Of a stretch of DNA of 64,000 bases, positions 55,213 to 64,000 are shown one piece after another. The stretch lies in the NCBI GenBank assembly GCA_905612485.1, contig CAJQSE010000026.1, positions 1-64,000 on the forward strand, in the 5' to 3' direction. The position numbers were made by a program, and so were the translations under genes. Every line of letters starts with the position of its first letter. Position 1 is the first letter of the stretch. The notes under the pieces were generated by a model. It did no database searches and was not told the DNA's origin. It saw only the letters and a list, made by a program, of their open reading frames with translations. Source of the DNA: an uncultured Candidatus Nitrosopumilus sp. Its GTDB lineage: Archaea > Thermoproteota > Nitrososphaeria > Nitrososphaerales > Nitrosopumilaceae.

Positions 55213-55764
55213 TTAGTTGATTTTTTTTTGAATTTCTTTCCAGACGTCTCCTCCAAATTTATATTCTTTATTTTTTGATTTTGCTGTATCTAATCTCCAT
55301 CTAACTGACTCCACATCAAATTTGTAATTAATTTCTTTAACTCCTGTTGGAAGTTTTTGAGGATCAAGATGATGTTGTAATAATTCTATGACAAAATCCA
55401 TTTTCTCTACTGCATTGTTAAACCATTGTTTATCAATCACATCAACTGTAAATACAATTTTTGGGTTTCCTGCAAAATTGATTTTAATTTTTAATGCATT
55501 ACGTCTTCCACGTCTTCTTTTGTATTCTTTTAAAACATCTTTTACTTGTTCCCAGCGTTTAAAATCAAACCATTTGAAAAAGGCTTCATTAAATTCTAAT
55601 GGAATGTCAATATTAAGAAAACTTACAAAATTCTCATCATTATTTTCTATTTCTTCTTGTAGTACTGTAAATCTAGAATTTAGAAATCCATAAAGAACTT
55701 CTATCTCCCACGGTGAAATGCCATAATATTCTAATTTTGTTTTTAGAGGCTCAGACAATAACAC
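55213..55764 (-). CDS. Hypothetical protein
   Basis: A 183-residue soluble protein, acidic and basic in alternation. ISPWEIEVLYGFLNSRFTVLQEEIE at the N-terminus, a basic stretch EYKRRRGRRNALKIKI in the middle and VESVRWRLDTAKSKNKEYKFGG near the end. No recognised family. Converges with korB, 9 bases from its stop. Confidence 0.6.
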   Translation of the reverse strand: MLLSEPLKTKLEYYGISPWEIEVLYGFLNSRFTVLQEEIENNDENFVSFLNIDIPLEFNEAFFKWFDFKRWEQVKDVLKEYKRRRGRRNALKIKINFAGNPKIVFTVDVIDKQWFNNAVEKMDFVIELLQHHLDPQKLPTGVKEINYKFDVESVRWRLDTAKSKNKEYKFGGDVWKEIQKKIN

Positions 55765-55826
55765 AATTTATTTAAATTTGTAATTAAATCTTCAATTTTC
55801 ATCTAAATTTAACTTCAAAATATTAA

Positions 55827-55836
55827 AATTATATAG
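55827..55836 (+). promoter_or_regulatory. TATA box deciding the start at 55857
   Basis: AATTATATAG, centred 26 bases before ATG 55857. An in-frame ATG at 55839 would be only 8 bases from the element and is not used. Confidence 0.5.
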
Positions 55837-55856
55837 ATATGCCATTTAGGTTACTT

Positions 55857-56186
55857 ATGAAGAAAGAATTTGTTGTAAAAAGCATTGATTCAGCCCCTGA
55901 TGGAGCACCATATGTTGTACTTTCACTATCCTCCCTAAAAGATCTTAAAGGAGGAACTCAAAATTCACCTGCTACTCTTGGTTCTCCAAAGGTAATGGGA
56001 TTTTCAAACATGAATGATATGATGAAAGACCTTAACAAGATGATGTCTGGTGCTGGTGGTGGCATGGGAATGCAATCCGGAATTACTCAATTAAAACTTG
56101 AAATGCATGAATACAAAGAGATGGGTCTTTCAGTTGGAGATAAAGTATTTCTTGAATTAACTAAAGCAGAAACACTTGGTGTTTAG
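55857..56186 (+). CDS. Hypothetical protein with Met/Gly-rich middle
   Basis: A 109-residue protein. A beta-rich start MKKEFVVKSIDSAPDGAPYVVLSLS is followed by a flexible middle MNDMMKDLNKMMSGAGGGMGMQ (about 55-77), then KLEMHEYKEMGLSVGDKVFLEL. The start was chosen from TATA spacing. It may be a small beta-barrel fold with an inserted loop; the function is unknown. Confidence 0.6.
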   Translation: MKKEFVVKSIDSAPDGAPYVVLSLSSLKDLKGGTQNSPATLGSPKVMGFSNMNDMMKDLNKMMSGAGGGMGMQSGITQLKLEMHEYKEMGLSVGDKVFLELTKAETLGV

Positions 56187-56218
56187 ATACTTTTTTGAAT
56201 TAAATTTTTTAATTATTG

Positions 56219-56767
56219 TTAAATGGTATTGAAAAATTTCCAACCATACAACACCATTACCGTTCCAATTACAAATAACATTGGCTTCCATGCAAATACA
56301 GGAATTCCGGGCGTTGCAAGTTTAACTTTATAATTATCTACAACTGTTGTAATATTTTTCTTTATTTTATCATGCCAGATATTGTAATCTATTTGATATT
56401 TTTTTAAAATCTCTTCTACTTCATAAACTACTGGAGTTCTTTGTGAAAATAAATGTTGAAGATAATCCCTTGATACTTCAACTTCTGCATGAATACCAAT
56501 TTTTCCATCTGCTAAATCTATCATTCTGATGTGCATTTCCCATGGTTTTTTTAATTTCAAATTTATACCACTACCAATTTGGTCTGGTTGTTTATGTTCT
56601 AGTTTTACTTTGGTAAATCCTTCGGCTGTAAAAATTTTCATTAATTCTTCAAAACTTTTTTTGACAACGATATGAAGTTGCTCTACTCCTTTGTTATCCA
56701 CATGGATTTTGTGCTTTAATCCATCGATAAATGAGATCGTTTTTGGATATTTTGTCAAATATTCCAT
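56219..56767 (-). CDS. Hypothetical tail-anchored membrane protein
   Basis: A 182-residue protein, mostly soluble, with one membrane helix near the C-terminus (KPMLFVIGTVMVLYGWKFF, about 161-179). Body residues 25-135 resemble a small alpha/beta domain (HIVVKKSFEELMKIFTAEGF, IGIHAEVEVSRDYLQH). No recognised family. It lies between two minus-strand and plus-strand neighbours with 32-46 base gaps. Confidence 0.55.
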   Translation of the reverse strand: MEYLTKYPKTISFIDGLKHKIHVDNKGVEQLHIVVKKSFEELMKIFTAEGFTKVKLEHKQPDQIGSGINLKLKKPWEMHIRMIDLADGKIGIHAEVEVSRDYLQHLFSQRTPVVYEVEEILKKYQIDYNIWHDKIKKNITTVVDNYKVKLATPGIPVFAWKPMLFVIGTVMVLYGWKFFNTI

Positions 56768-56813
56768 GTTTTTTATCTCGAATTCCTCTATTTAAAAAAA
56801 CTTACCTTATACC

Positions 56814-57590
56814 CTAGTTTTTTGGGGGATTTGTAAGACCTCTAACGTAAATACATTGTTCTGGTGCAATTGCCATTTCTGAAGAATTAATTTTTCTATC
56901 TGTAAGTTTTGCTCCAGAATCCCTAACTATTGCAAATGGTTTTGATTCTGCACCTTCTCCCATTTTGTAATTTGCAATTGTTGCAAGATTATCTGCAACT
57001 GCTTGAAATGTAACTTTCAATGGATTCCCATCTAGATCTTTTTTGGATCTCATATCTAACACTGGTTCTATTCCCGCACATGATACTGCAACTCCTGATG
57101 TTCCAATTCTTACTGGCATCAATCTACTGTCTACTAAAATTACTCCGACATGAATTAATAATTTCAAGAAAACTTTTCTTCGAATTTGTTCTGCAATTAG
57201 ATATGGATCTGTTGGATATAGTATTGCTTTACCTTTTTTTGCATTTGATTTATCGATTCCAGCATTTGGTGCCATAATATTGTCTGCTGATGTAATAACA
57301 AATCCTCCAATACCTCCAAAAATTTTATCTGATTCTCTAATGATGATTTCTGCAATTCCTGGTTTTAATTGATATTCATCTGCAATCTTCATACCGTATT
57401 TTGATGTTTTGATTTTTTCCAAATCTATAATTCTTCCTTGTGAATTTGAGATGTATTTTGTTGAAATTATTATGACGTCTCCTTCTTGTAATTTTGTCTC
57501 ATTTTTTTGCAGAGTCTTTTCTAATGCCTCAAAAATATCGAATTCATTTTCCATTCTTTCTGCTAGTAGTGGTAATACTGTTAATTGCAT
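56814..57590 (-). CDS. cofE: F420-0:gamma-glutamyl ligase (CofE)
   Basis: Adds glutamate residues to F420-0 using GTP, making coenzyme F420. The 258 residues contain GDVIIISTKYISNSQGRIIDLEKI, the metal-site region SADNIMAPNAGIDKSNA and GVILVDSRLMPVRIGTSGVAVSCAG, all typical. F420 is known in thaumarchaea, so the presence fits. Minus-strand start is divergent from the dehydratase operon. Confidence 0.93.
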   Translation of the reverse strand: MQLTVLPLLAERMENEFDIFEALEKTLQKNETKLQEGDVIIISTKYISNSQGRIIDLEKIKTSKYGMKIADEYQLKPGIAEIIIRESDKIFGGIGGFVITSADNIMAPNAGIDKSNAKKGKAILYPTDPYLIAEQIRRKVFLKLLIHVGVILVDSRLMPVRIGTSGVAVSCAGIEPVLDMRSKKDLDGNPLKVTFQAVADNLATIANYKMGEGAESKPFAIVRDSGAKLTDRKINSSEMAIAPEQCIYVRGLTNPPKN

Positions 57591-57630
57591 AATATTCTAT
57601 ACATTCTATTTCTTTTTTATTGTTCTGAAA

Positions 57631-57641
57631 AGCTTTTAATC
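57631..57641 (+). promoter_or_regulatory. TATA box of the dehydratase operon
   Basis: AGCTTTTAATC, centred about 28 bases before the ATG at 57664. Confidence 0.5.
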
Positions 57642-57663
57642 CTAAGAGCAAACTTTTTGAATT

Positions 57664-58935
57664 ATGAATATAGTTGAGAAGATCCTTGCACGTGCTTCAG
57701 ACAAGTCCTCAGTTGCCCCCGATGATGTGATTTTCGCTGATGTTGATAAAGTCATGATGCATGATGTATCTGGACCTGGTGTGATCAAGGTTTTTGATAA
57801 ATTAAAAAAACAAGGAATTGCAGTTGATAAATTATGGGATCCTACTAAAGTTTGGGTAGCTGAAGACCACTTTGTACCCTCAGCTGATAAAATGTCTGCA
57901 GAAAACATTGTAAAATTATCAAATTTCACAAAAAAATATGGCATTGAAAAACATTTCAAATATGGAATGGGTCAATACGGTATTTGTCATACTCTATCTC
58001 ATGAAGAAGCAATGGTAATGCCTGGTGATGTTTATGTTGGTGGTGATTCTCACACAAATACAACTGGTGCTTTAGGAGCATTTGCATGTGGTTTGGGTCA
58101 TACTGATATTGCTTATGTTTTATTAAATGGAAATATTTGGTTTAAAGTTCCAGAAACTTATTATTTCAAACTAAATGGAAAATTACCTGATCATGTAATG
58201 GCTAAAGATTTGATTCTAAAAATTATTGGAGACATTGGAAATGATGGTGGTGCATATAGGACCATGCAATTTGGTGGAAGTGGAATTGATGAAATGTCTG
58301 TTGAAAGTAGATTAACTTTATGTAATATGACAACTGAAGCAGGAGCTAAAAATGGAATTGTAGAACCTGACCAAAAAGTAGTTGACTATCTTTCCCAAAG
58401 AGGAGCCACAAATTTTAATTTAGTTACTGGTGACTCTGATGCAGAATATTCTAAAATCTTTGAATATGAAAGTTCAGAAATGGAACCTATGATTGCAAAA
58501 CCCTTTTCACCTGATAACACCTGTGTTGTAGGAGAAGCTCCATCAGTTGAATTAGATAAATCATACATTGGTTCTTGTACTGGTGCAAAATACGAGGATT
58601 TAGAAGCTGTAGCAAAAATACTCAAAGGACGAAAAGTAAAAATCAGAACTGAAATTTTACCTGCTGCAATTTCAATTTATCAACGTGCTATGGAAAATGG
58701 ACTGTTGAAAATTTTCTTAGATGCTGGTGCTACAGTTGGTCCACCTACTTGTGGTGCCTGCTGTGGTGCTCATATGGGAGTCTTGGCAAAAGATGAAATT
58801 TGTATCAGCACTACTAATAGAAACTTCCCTGGAAGAATGGGGCATGTTGAATCTCAAACCTATCTTACATCTCCAATGGTAGCAGCAGCTTCTGCAGTTA
58901 CTGGAAAAATTACTGACCCTAGAGATTTGATATGA
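57664..58935 (+). CDS. Aconitase-family large subunit, homoaconitase/LeuC-like
   Basis: Large subunit of a two-subunit Fe-S hydro-lyase, 423 residues, the shorter archaeal class that includes LysT homoaconitase and archaeal LeuC. Cluster cysteines are C300-range GSCTGAKYED and CGACCGAHMG near 357-366. HVMAKDLILKIIGDIGNDGG and VGGDSHTNTTGALGAFACGLGHTD are family blocks. With the 163-residue small subunit it matches LysT/LysU size, so homoaconitase in lysine synthesis is a good candidate, and isopropylmalate isomerase the alternative. Confidence 0.88.
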   Translation: MNIVEKILARASDKSSVAPDDVIFADVDKVMMHDVSGPGVIKVFDKLKKQGIAVDKLWDPTKVWVAEDHFVPSADKMSAENIVKLSNFTKKYGIEKHFKYGMGQYGICHTLSHEEAMVMPGDVYVGGDSHTNTTGALGAFACGLGHTDIAYVLLNGNIWFKVPETYYFKLNGKLPDHVMAKDLILKIIGDIGNDGGAYRTMQFGGSGIDEMSVESRLTLCNMTTEAGAKNGIVEPDQKVVDYLSQRGATNFNLVTGDSDAEYSKIFEYESSEMEPMIAKPFSPDNTCVVGEAPSVELDKSYIGSCTGAKYEDLEAVAKILKGRKVKIRTEILPAAISIYQRAMENGLLKIFLDAGATVGPPTCGACCGAHMGVLAKDEICISTTNRNFPGRMGHVESQTYLTSPMVAAASAVTGKITDPRDLI

Positions 58936-59423
58936 AAGGAAATATCATAAAATATGCTCGTGATAATATTGACACTGATGTAATTATTCCTGGTGAATAC
59001 CTCAAAGTTCATGATTATACAGAACTTGCAACTCATGCCATGGAGGGATTAGACCCTGACTTTCATTCTAAAGTAAAGGAAGGTGATTTCATTTTATCTG
59101 GAAAGAATTTTGGATGTGGGTCTAGCCGAGAACATGCTCCAATAGCATTATCTCATTCTGGAATAAAAGCAATTCTTGCTTTATCTTTTGCAAGAATTTT
59201 TTATCGAAATTCTGTAGATGGTGCATTTTTGCTACCTATTGAAATTGATCAAGATGCATATGATGGAATTTCTGAAGGTGATGAAATTGATATTGATGTT
59301 TCAAAAAATGAAATAAAAAATATCACAAAAAATCAAACATACAAAATGAAACCATTTTCTGAAATTATTGGAAAAATAATTGCAGCCGGTGGATTATTCA
59401 AGTATAAACCAGATCAGGATTAA
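58932..59423 (+). CDS. Aconitase-family small subunit, LysU/LeuD-like
   Basis: Small swivelling subunit, 163 residues, partner of the preceding gene (4-base overlap). [24 protein letters not shown] at the start contains the substrate loop region, and [22 protein letters not shown] near 62-83 is the invariant block. The YLKV segment lies where YLRx residues decide substrate length in relatives. Confidence 0.9.
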   Translation: MKGNIIKYARDNIDTDVIIPGEYLKVHDYTELATHAMEGLDPDFHSKVKEGDFILSGKNFGCGSSREHAPIALSHSGIKAILALSFARIFYRNSVDGAFLLPIEIDQDAYDGISEGDEIDIDVSKNEIKNITKNQTYKMKPFSEIIGKIIAAGGLFKYKPDQD

Positions 59424-59424
59424 A

Positions 59425-60840
59425 ATGGGTAAAACACTTTTTGAAAAAATTTGGGAGTCTCATATTGTTGTTGAAAAACAAAATGAACCAGATTTAATTT
59501 ATATTGACAGACATCTTGTCCATGAGGTGACATCTCCTCAAGCATTTGATGGACTACGTATGAATAATAGAAAAGTAAGACGTCCAGATTTGACAATTGC
59601 TACCATGGATCATAATGTTCCAACTAGTGACCGCTCTTTACCCATATTGGATCAAACTTCTGCTGTTCAAATTAAAACACTTGAAAATAATTGCAAAGAT
59701 TTTGGAATTAAATTATTTGATATTAACAGCCCAAATCAGGGAATTGTGCATGTTATAGGCCCTCAATTAGGCATAACTTTGCCTGGTTCTACTATTGTTT
59801 GTGGTGATAGCCATACTTCAACTCATGGAGCATTTGGTGCATTGGCATTGGGAATTGGAACTAGTGAAGTTGAACATGTATTGGCATCTCAAACTTTATG
59901 GTTGGAAAAGCCAAAAACATTTGAAGTTAGAGTTGAAGGAAAAAGAAAGAATCCACATGCCGTAACTGCCAAAGATATTATTTTATCAATAATCAAAAAT
60001 ATTGGAACTGCTGGTGGAACTGGCACTGTTATTGAATATCGTGGTGAAGGAATAAGTGATCTTTCTATGGATCAAAGAATGACAATTTGTAACATGTCAA
60101 TTGAAGGAGGAGCTCGTGCAGGATTAGTTGCACCTGATCAAAAAACTTTTGATTATTTACGAGGTCGAGAATACACTCCAAAAAATTATGAATCTCTTGT
60201 AGATTCTTGGAGAGATATTCTCAAAACCGATTCTGATGCAACCTTTGATAAACAATTCATCTTAGACATTAATGATATTGCACCTCAAGTAAGTTGGGGA
60301 ACCAACCCTGGAATGACCTGTGATATAGATGAACCAATTCCATCCCCTGATAAATTTTCTAATGGTGATGTTAATCAAAAGAAAGGTGCTGAAAAAGCCC
60401 TTGAATACATGGCTCTTGAATCTGGAACTATGATTGAAGATATTAAAATTGATAGAGTGTTTATCGGCTCTTGTACTAATGCAAGATTAGAAGATCTTAT
60501 TGAAGCATCCAAAATAATTCAAGGACAAAAAGTTGCACCAAATGTAAGTGCAATGGTAGTTCCTGGTTCTCAAATGGTGAAAAAACAAGCTGAAGAGATG
60601 GGTTTGGATAAAATCTTCCTTGATGCTAATTTTGAATGGAGAGAGGCTGGATGTAGCATGTGTTTAGGTATGAACCCTGATATTTTATCCCCTGGTGAAC
60701 GTTGTGCTAGTACTTCAAATAGAAATTTTGAAGGTAGACAAGGTAATGGTGGTAGAACTCATTTAGTTAGTCCTGTAATGGCTGCTGCTGCTGCAATTAA
60801 TGGTCATTTTGTAGATGTTAGGAAATTGGATTTGAATTAA
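59425..60840 (+). CDS. leuC: 3-isopropylmalate dehydratase large subunit
   Basis: Larger LeuC of the bacterial-type class, 471 residues from the ATG at 59425. The frame is open further upstream to 59380, but that part overlaps the previous gene. Cluster cysteines: [10 protein letters not shown] and [40 protein letters not shown] is the signature. It starts [13 protein letters not shown] as other LeuC proteins do, and follows the small subunit by 1 base. Confidence 0.94.
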   Translation: MGKTLFEKIWESHIVVEKQNEPDLIYIDRHLVHEVTSPQAFDGLRMNNRKVRRPDLTIATMDHNVPTSDRSLPILDQTSAVQIKTLENNCKDFGIKLFDINSPNQGIVHVIGPQLGITLPGSTIVCGDSHTSTHGAFGALALGIGTSEVEHVLASQTLWLEKPKTFEVRVEGKRKNPHAVTAKDIILSIIKNIGTAGGTGTVIEYRGEGISDLSMDQRMTICNMSIEGGARAGLVAPDQKTFDYLRGREYTPKNYESLVDSWRDILKTDSDATFDKQFILDINDIAPQVSWGTNPGMTCDIDEPIPSPDKFSNGDVNQKKGAEKALEYMALESGTMIEDIKIDRVFIGSCTNARLEDLIEASKIIQGQKVAPNVSAMVVPGSQMVKKQAEEMGLDKIFLDANFEWREAGCSMCLGMNPDILSPGERCASTSNRNFEGRQGNGGRTHLVSPVMAAAAAINGHFVDVRKLDLN

Positions 60841-60841
60841 A

Positions 60842-61426
60842 ATGAAACCTTTTCAAAATGTAAAAAGCATTGTAACCCCACTTGATAAGGTCAATGTTGA
60901 CACTGATCAAATTATTCCAAAACAATTTTTAAAATTAATTCAAAAGTCTGGATTTGGTAAATTTTTATTTTTTAATTGGAGATATGATGAAAATGAAAAT
61001 CTAAAATCTAATTTTGTTTTAAATGATTCAAAATACGTTGGTTCAAAAATTCTAGTGGCAGGTGATAATTTTGGATGTGGTTCTAGTAGAGAACATGCTG
61101 TCTGGGCTTTAGATGATTATGGTTTTTCTGTAATAATATCTTCATCTTTTGCAGATATTTTCTTTAGCAATTGCTTTAAAAATGGACTATTGCCAATTTC
61201 ATTAGAATCAAAAATGGTAGAAAAATTATTACAAGAAACTAATATAATTGAGGTGGATTTGGAACATCAAATAATTAAAACTCCTTCTGAAGAAATACCT
61301 TTTGAAATTAATTCTTACAAGAAAAAAATTCTCTTGGAGGGATTGGATGATATTGCACAAACTTTTCAATTTGAAGATAAAATATCTGAATTTGAAGAAA
61401 AATCTACAGTCCCATCTGTTTTATGA
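60842..61426 (+). CDS. leuD: 3-isopropylmalate dehydratase small subunit
   Basis: Small subunit, 194 residues, of the longer LeuD class. LDKVNVDTDQIIPKQFLKLIQKSGFGKFLFF at the start and [24 protein letters not shown] near 78-101 are typical. Paired with LeuC 1 base upstream. Its end overlaps the convergent nucleotidyltransferase gene by 23 bases. Confidence 0.94.
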   Translation: MKPFQNVKSIVTPLDKVNVDTDQIIPKQFLKLIQKSGFGKFLFFNWRYDENENLKSNFVLNDSKYVGSKILVAGDNFGCGSSREHAVWALDDYGFSVIISSSFADIFFSNCFKNGLLPISLESKMVEKLLQETNIIEVDLEHQIIKTPSEEIPFEINSYKKKILLEGLDDIAQTFQFEDKISEFEEKSTVPSVL

Positions 61427-62117
61427 TTTTCTTTACTAATTTCTTATTTCTCTCTACAATCATTGGTGATTCTACATCTATCCACTCTTTATCTACAACA
61501 TCATAGGCGCTTACTTTACCTTCTTTCGATAATGGCTGTAAGATATCATATGACAAGTTGATTTGTTTTTGCTTTTGCTTTATTTTTTGAATAACTTCTT
61601 TTCCAAGTATGTAGATTCCAAAGCATTCTGATAATTGTAATTTCATTAATGGTTTTTCTTTGAATTCTGTGATTAATCCATCTTTTACTACGGCAAATCC
61701 TGTTTCTTCTTTTCTTTTTGTTCTAGTCGCAATACATACTGAACTGTTTTTTTCTTTGAATACGTCTCTCATTTTTTTTATATCTACTGCACATAGATTA
61801 TCTACAAACCATAATAGAAATTCTGATTCATTTTTGAGCTCTTTTTCAATATGGAGTAAATCTCCTCCCGTACCACTTTGTGAATCCTGAACAAATTTTA
61901 TATTTTTTTGATCTCCGTAGTAGTTTTTAATTTGACCCCCTAATCCATTGTAATCTGAAATTATGATTATTTCTTTTATGAAATTAAATGATTTTAGATA
62001 TCTTACAACATAATCTATCAATGGTTTATCGTTAATTGGGGTCATTGCTTTTGGAAAATATTCTGTATATGGTTTTCCACGGGTACCTTTGCCCCCTGCT
62101 AAAATTACAGCTTTCAC
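61404..62117 (-). CDS. Sugar-phosphate nucleotidyltransferase
   Basis: Activates a sugar phosphate as an NDP-sugar for surface glycans or N-glycosylation. The 237 residues have the pyrophosphorylase motif LAGGKGTRGKPYTEYFPKAM, which has G rather than the common L after GTR, and a metal-binding D near WFVDNLCAVD. A late FKEKP motif is also typical. The sugar and nucleotide cannot be determined. It lies 3 bases after uS9 and could be co-transcribed. Confidence 0.86.
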   Translation of the reverse strand: MKAVILAGGKGTRGKPYTEYFPKAMTPINDKPLIDYVVRYLKSFNFIKEIIIISDYNGLGGQIKNYYGDQKNIKFVQDSQSGTGGDLLHIEKELKNESEFLLWFVDNLCAVDIKKMRDVFKEKNSSVCIATRTKRKEETGFAVVKDGLITEFKEKPLMKLQLSECFGIYILGKEVIQKIKQKQKQINLSYDILQPLSKEGKVSAYDVVDKEWIDVESPMIVERNKKLVKKIIKQMGL

Positions 62118-62120
62118 AGT

Positions 62121-62567
62121 CTAACGGTATGATTTCTGCTTTCTTCTTCTTGCACCCGGTCCGCCAAATTTCTTTGGTTCTTTTTGTCTGGCATCTCCGC
62201 TTACTAGATATTTATCAAAATCAGCGATTCTTTTTCTTAGGTCTTCTCTAGTTGATTTTGGGAAAGGATGATCTTTTGGCTCTTTTTTAGATTTTGTCCA
62301 GCCTATGAGTGCTCTAGTAATTGCAGTTGCAATTGCACTGGCTTGCCCCATGAAACCTCCACCTCTTACTCTTACTGAAATATCAATTTTATCTCTTAAA
62401 TCACCTATAATTTCAATTGGTGCTAAAATAACTTCACGAGCAGTTTCTTGTGGAATCATTTCGATTGGAACATTGTTAATTCTAATTTTACCTACACCTT
62501 TTGTAATGTAGATGTGAGCACTAGCTGTTTTTCTAGTTGCAAAATAAATCTCAGTTTTTGGAATCAT
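62121..62567 (-). CDS. rps9: Ribosomal protein uS9
   Basis: Small-subunit head protein whose C-terminal tail reaches the P-site. The 148 residues include RKTASAHIYITKGVGKIRINN, RVRGGGFMGQASAIATAITRAL and the basic end KEPKKFGGPGARRRKQKSYR. One base after uL13. Confidence 0.96.
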   Translation of the reverse strand: MIPKTEIYFATRKTASAHIYITKGVGKIRINNVPIEMIPQETAREVILAPIEIIGDLRDKIDISVRVRGGGFMGQASAIATAITRALIGWTKSKKEPKDHPFPKSTREDLRKRIADFDKYLVSGDARQKEPKKFGGPGARRRKQKSYR

Positions 62568-62568
62568 A

Positions 62569-63078
62569 TCATTCAGTCCATCCTATTACTCTACATAATT
62601 CTGCTAATGCTGTATAATTAGATGCTTCTCTTTTGATTAATGCTTTCTCAAATTGAATTTTTTCAATTGGTTTTGTATCATTTGGTACACCAATGTAAGT
62701 TCGAAGTCTTTGAAATGCTAATTTACCTGATGGTTTTCTATCATATGGTAGCATTTGACGAATCATTTTTGCCATAAGTGTATCTGGTCTTCTGTAGTGT
62801 ACAGGACCATGTTTGTAATTGATAATACTGTTAATTTCTAAAAATTCTCTATATTCTTTAATTTGATTAGCTCTTGTTCCACTCATCATAATTTTTTCAC
62901 AATTAATCACTGTAACTCTTTGTCCTTGTAATAGTAACTTTGCAACATTTGATGCTAATCTACCTGCAATGTGGTTTGTTGCATCTACTACAATTGGTCT
63001 ATCTGTTCTAATGACTATCTCTTGTTTAGAAGTATTTGAATTTCTTCCAGCAGGTCTGTTAATTCTTCCATTAGCCAA
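62569..63078 (-). CDS. rpl13: Ribosomal protein uL13
   Basis: Large-subunit protein, 169 residues. VVDATNHIAGRLASNVAKLLLQ and YKHGPVHYRRPDTLMAKMIRQMLP are family blocks. An N-terminal extension of about 25 residues (MANGRINRPAGRNSNTS...) precedes the core and may be lineage-specific. Overlaps eL18 by 8 bases. Confidence 0.95.
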   Translation of the reverse strand: MANGRINRPAGRNSNTSKQEIVIRTDRPIVVDATNHIAGRLASNVAKLLLQGQRVTVINCEKIMMSGTRANQIKEYREFLEINSIINYKHGPVHYRRPDTLMAKMIRQMLPYDRKPSGKLAFQRLRTYIGVPNDTKPIEKIQFEKALIKREASNYTALAELCRVIGWTE

Positions 63079-63418
63079 GTAGTACGACTCCTTTGCCTGT
63101 AGGATTTTGTTTGATTAAATCTGTATATGAAATTAATTTTCCGCCATTTTCTAATACTTTTGCTGCTGCAGCATTTGAAATTGAAAATGAGCATAATGTA
63201 ATTTTATGTGATACATTTCCTGTTCCTAGTACTTTGCCTGGAAATACAACTGTATCATTTTCTTTAGTTAATTGGCTGATTCTATTCACGTTGATATCTC
63301 TTCTTGCTATTGATGGTTTCAATGCATATTCTGCTAGTTTTCTCCAAATTGGAGCATCGTTCTTTGCTGATGCTTTTCTAAGATCGCTTGCCATACGTAT
63401 AACAACTTGATTAGTCAT
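63071..63418 (-). CDS. rpl18e: Ribosomal protein eL18
   Basis: Archaeal/eukaryotic large-subunit protein, 115 residues. LRKASAKNDAPIWRKLAEYALKP and RDINVNRIS...VVFPGKVLGTGNVSHKIT are family blocks. Located 45 bases downstream of rpoD, the conserved archaeal order rpoD-eL18-uL13-uS9. Confidence 0.95.
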   Translation of the reverse strand: MTNQVVIRMASDLRKASAKNDAPIWRKLAEYALKPSIARRDINVNRISQLTKENDTVVFPGKVLGTGNVSHKITLCSFSISNAAAAKVLENGGKLISYTDLIKQNPTGKGVVLLG

Positions 63419-63463
63419 GTGAATAATCCGGCTTAAAACCCAAATATAATGTCTATGCTTGTA

Positions 63464-64000
63464 TTATTCTTCAAGATTGTTGATCATGTCTTTGAATTCA
63501 ACAACTCTTCTGCTTACTTCTTGTACACCTTCAAGAACAATTTGCTCTGGATTTAGTGCCCCTGTTGATTCTACTGTGAGAATTTTCTCATTATCTTTGT
63601 TGGTATCTGTAAGTGTTGATATATTTGAGGAATTCCATTTTGCATGCTCTGTTCCACGTCCTAGTCTTGCATAACATTCAAGTTTAATTTTTTGACCTGG
63701 AGCTAATTGTATAATTGGAATTTTTTCTGAAACTGGCTTTACTGTCTCATCTTCAGATGATAATTCATTAGATAATACTGTTCTAGTTTCTTCTGATTTT
63801 CCAGAATCTAAAACTAGTAGAATTTTACAGTTTGAACAACCTGATTCGCTTTGACAATCACATTTTGTTGGTTCATTAAATCTGTTCAAGTCTGTTTTTA
63901 ATGGAATTAAACCTAATCTGTGTGCTAATCCTTCATCTGGTAATACTGATGTATTTTCAATAATGTCTACTGTATCAATTGCAAAAACTGGAACTCCATT
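63464..64000 (-). CDS. rpoD: RNA polymerase subunit D, 5' end cut by window
   Basis: Archaeal homologue of bacterial alpha and eukaryotic Rpb3, needed for polymerase assembly. The in-frame sequence up to the window edge begins GVPVFAIDTVDIIENTSVL and contains DEGLAHRLGLIPL, a family landmark. Next comes a cysteine set CDC-x5-C-x2-C that can hold an iron-sulfur cluster, known in RpoD of several archaea. The C-terminal dimerisation part follows, ending NNLEE. The true start is beyond position 64000. Confidence 0.94.
   Translation of the reverse strand, partial: NGVPVFAIDTVDIIENTSVLPDEGLAHRLGLIPLKTDLNRFNEPTKCDCQSESGCSNCKILLVLDSGKSEETRTVLSNELSSEDETVKPVSEKIPIIQLAPGQKIKLECYARLGRGTEHAKWNSSNISTLTDTNKDNEKILTVESTGALNPEQIVLEGVQEVSRRVVEFKDMINNLEE

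Overview
The window is a strongly A+T-rich, densely packed archaeal chromosome segment. It is most likely from an ammonia-oxidising thaumarchaeon (Nitrososphaerota) of the Nitrosopumilus/Nitrosarchaeum type. The main pointers are archaeal information-processing genes (RpoH/B/A/D, eL30, eL32, eL19, eL18, P0, P1, Spt5-type NusG, SecE, prefoldin alpha, LSm), an unsplit RpoA, a PEFG-CTERM surface protein, tRNA introns at position 37/38, F420 and archaeal 2-oxoacid:ferredoxin enzymes, and many short proteins that look specific to the lineage. No ammonia-oxidation genes, mobile elements or CRISPR arrays were seen.

Layout. 1-5.8 kb: a surface protein, then an operon of cysteine desulfurase, larE and larC, divergent from malate dehydrogenase and larB; this is a nearly complete set for a nickel-pincer (NPN) cofactor. 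5.9-16.8 kb: rpoH-rpoB-rpoA, LSm, a frameshifted secreted protein, then eL30-nusA-uS12-uS7 and an intron-containing tRNA-Gln. 17-22.3 kb: an accessory block with a YkgJ-type protein, an acetyltransferase, a geranylgeranyl-reductase-like flavoprotein, a probable structured RNA, and UbiE-like, UbiC-like and UbiA-like genes that together suggest isoprenoid-quinone chemistry. 22.4-28 kb: LeuRS (frameshifted in an A8 run) and AlaRS. 28-34.7 kb: P1, P0, uL1, an Lrp regulator, uL11, NusG, SecE, D-aminoacyl-tRNA deacylase, eL19 and eL32. 34.8-41.8 kb: PEP carboxykinase, a subtilase, superoxide dismutase, prefoldin, FtsY and ornithine carbamoyltransferase. 41.8-48.2 kb: the distal spc operon (uL18-uS5-uL30-uL15-SecY-Adk-DUF106-Cmk-Cbf5). 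48.2-57.6 kb: an intron-containing tRNA-Ser, two 2-hydroxyacid enzymes, several small conserved proteins, a 2-oxoacid:ferredoxin oxidoreductase and CofE. 57.6-61.4 kb: two tandem aconitase-family hydro-lyases (probably homoaconitase and isopropylmalate isomerase). 61.4-64 kb: a nucleotidyltransferase and uS9-uL13-eL18-RpoD, with RpoD cut by the window end.

Most genes are a few bases apart or overlap. Many first genes have a TATA box centred about 23-31 bases before the start codon, which indicates leaderless mRNAs; this spacing was used to choose several starts. Three apparent frameshifts all lie in homopolymer or A-rich runs (13918-13924, 22720-22727, and near 22315-22328), so small indel errors in the assembly should be considered alongside real biology.

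The most interesting unexplained items are the lar/nifS/mdh locus, the structured RNA with its divergent promoter region at 19.6-19.8 kb, the quinone-like gene group around it, and the long basic C-terminal tail of FtsY. All assignments come from reading the translated sequence and known family motifs; no database search was run.
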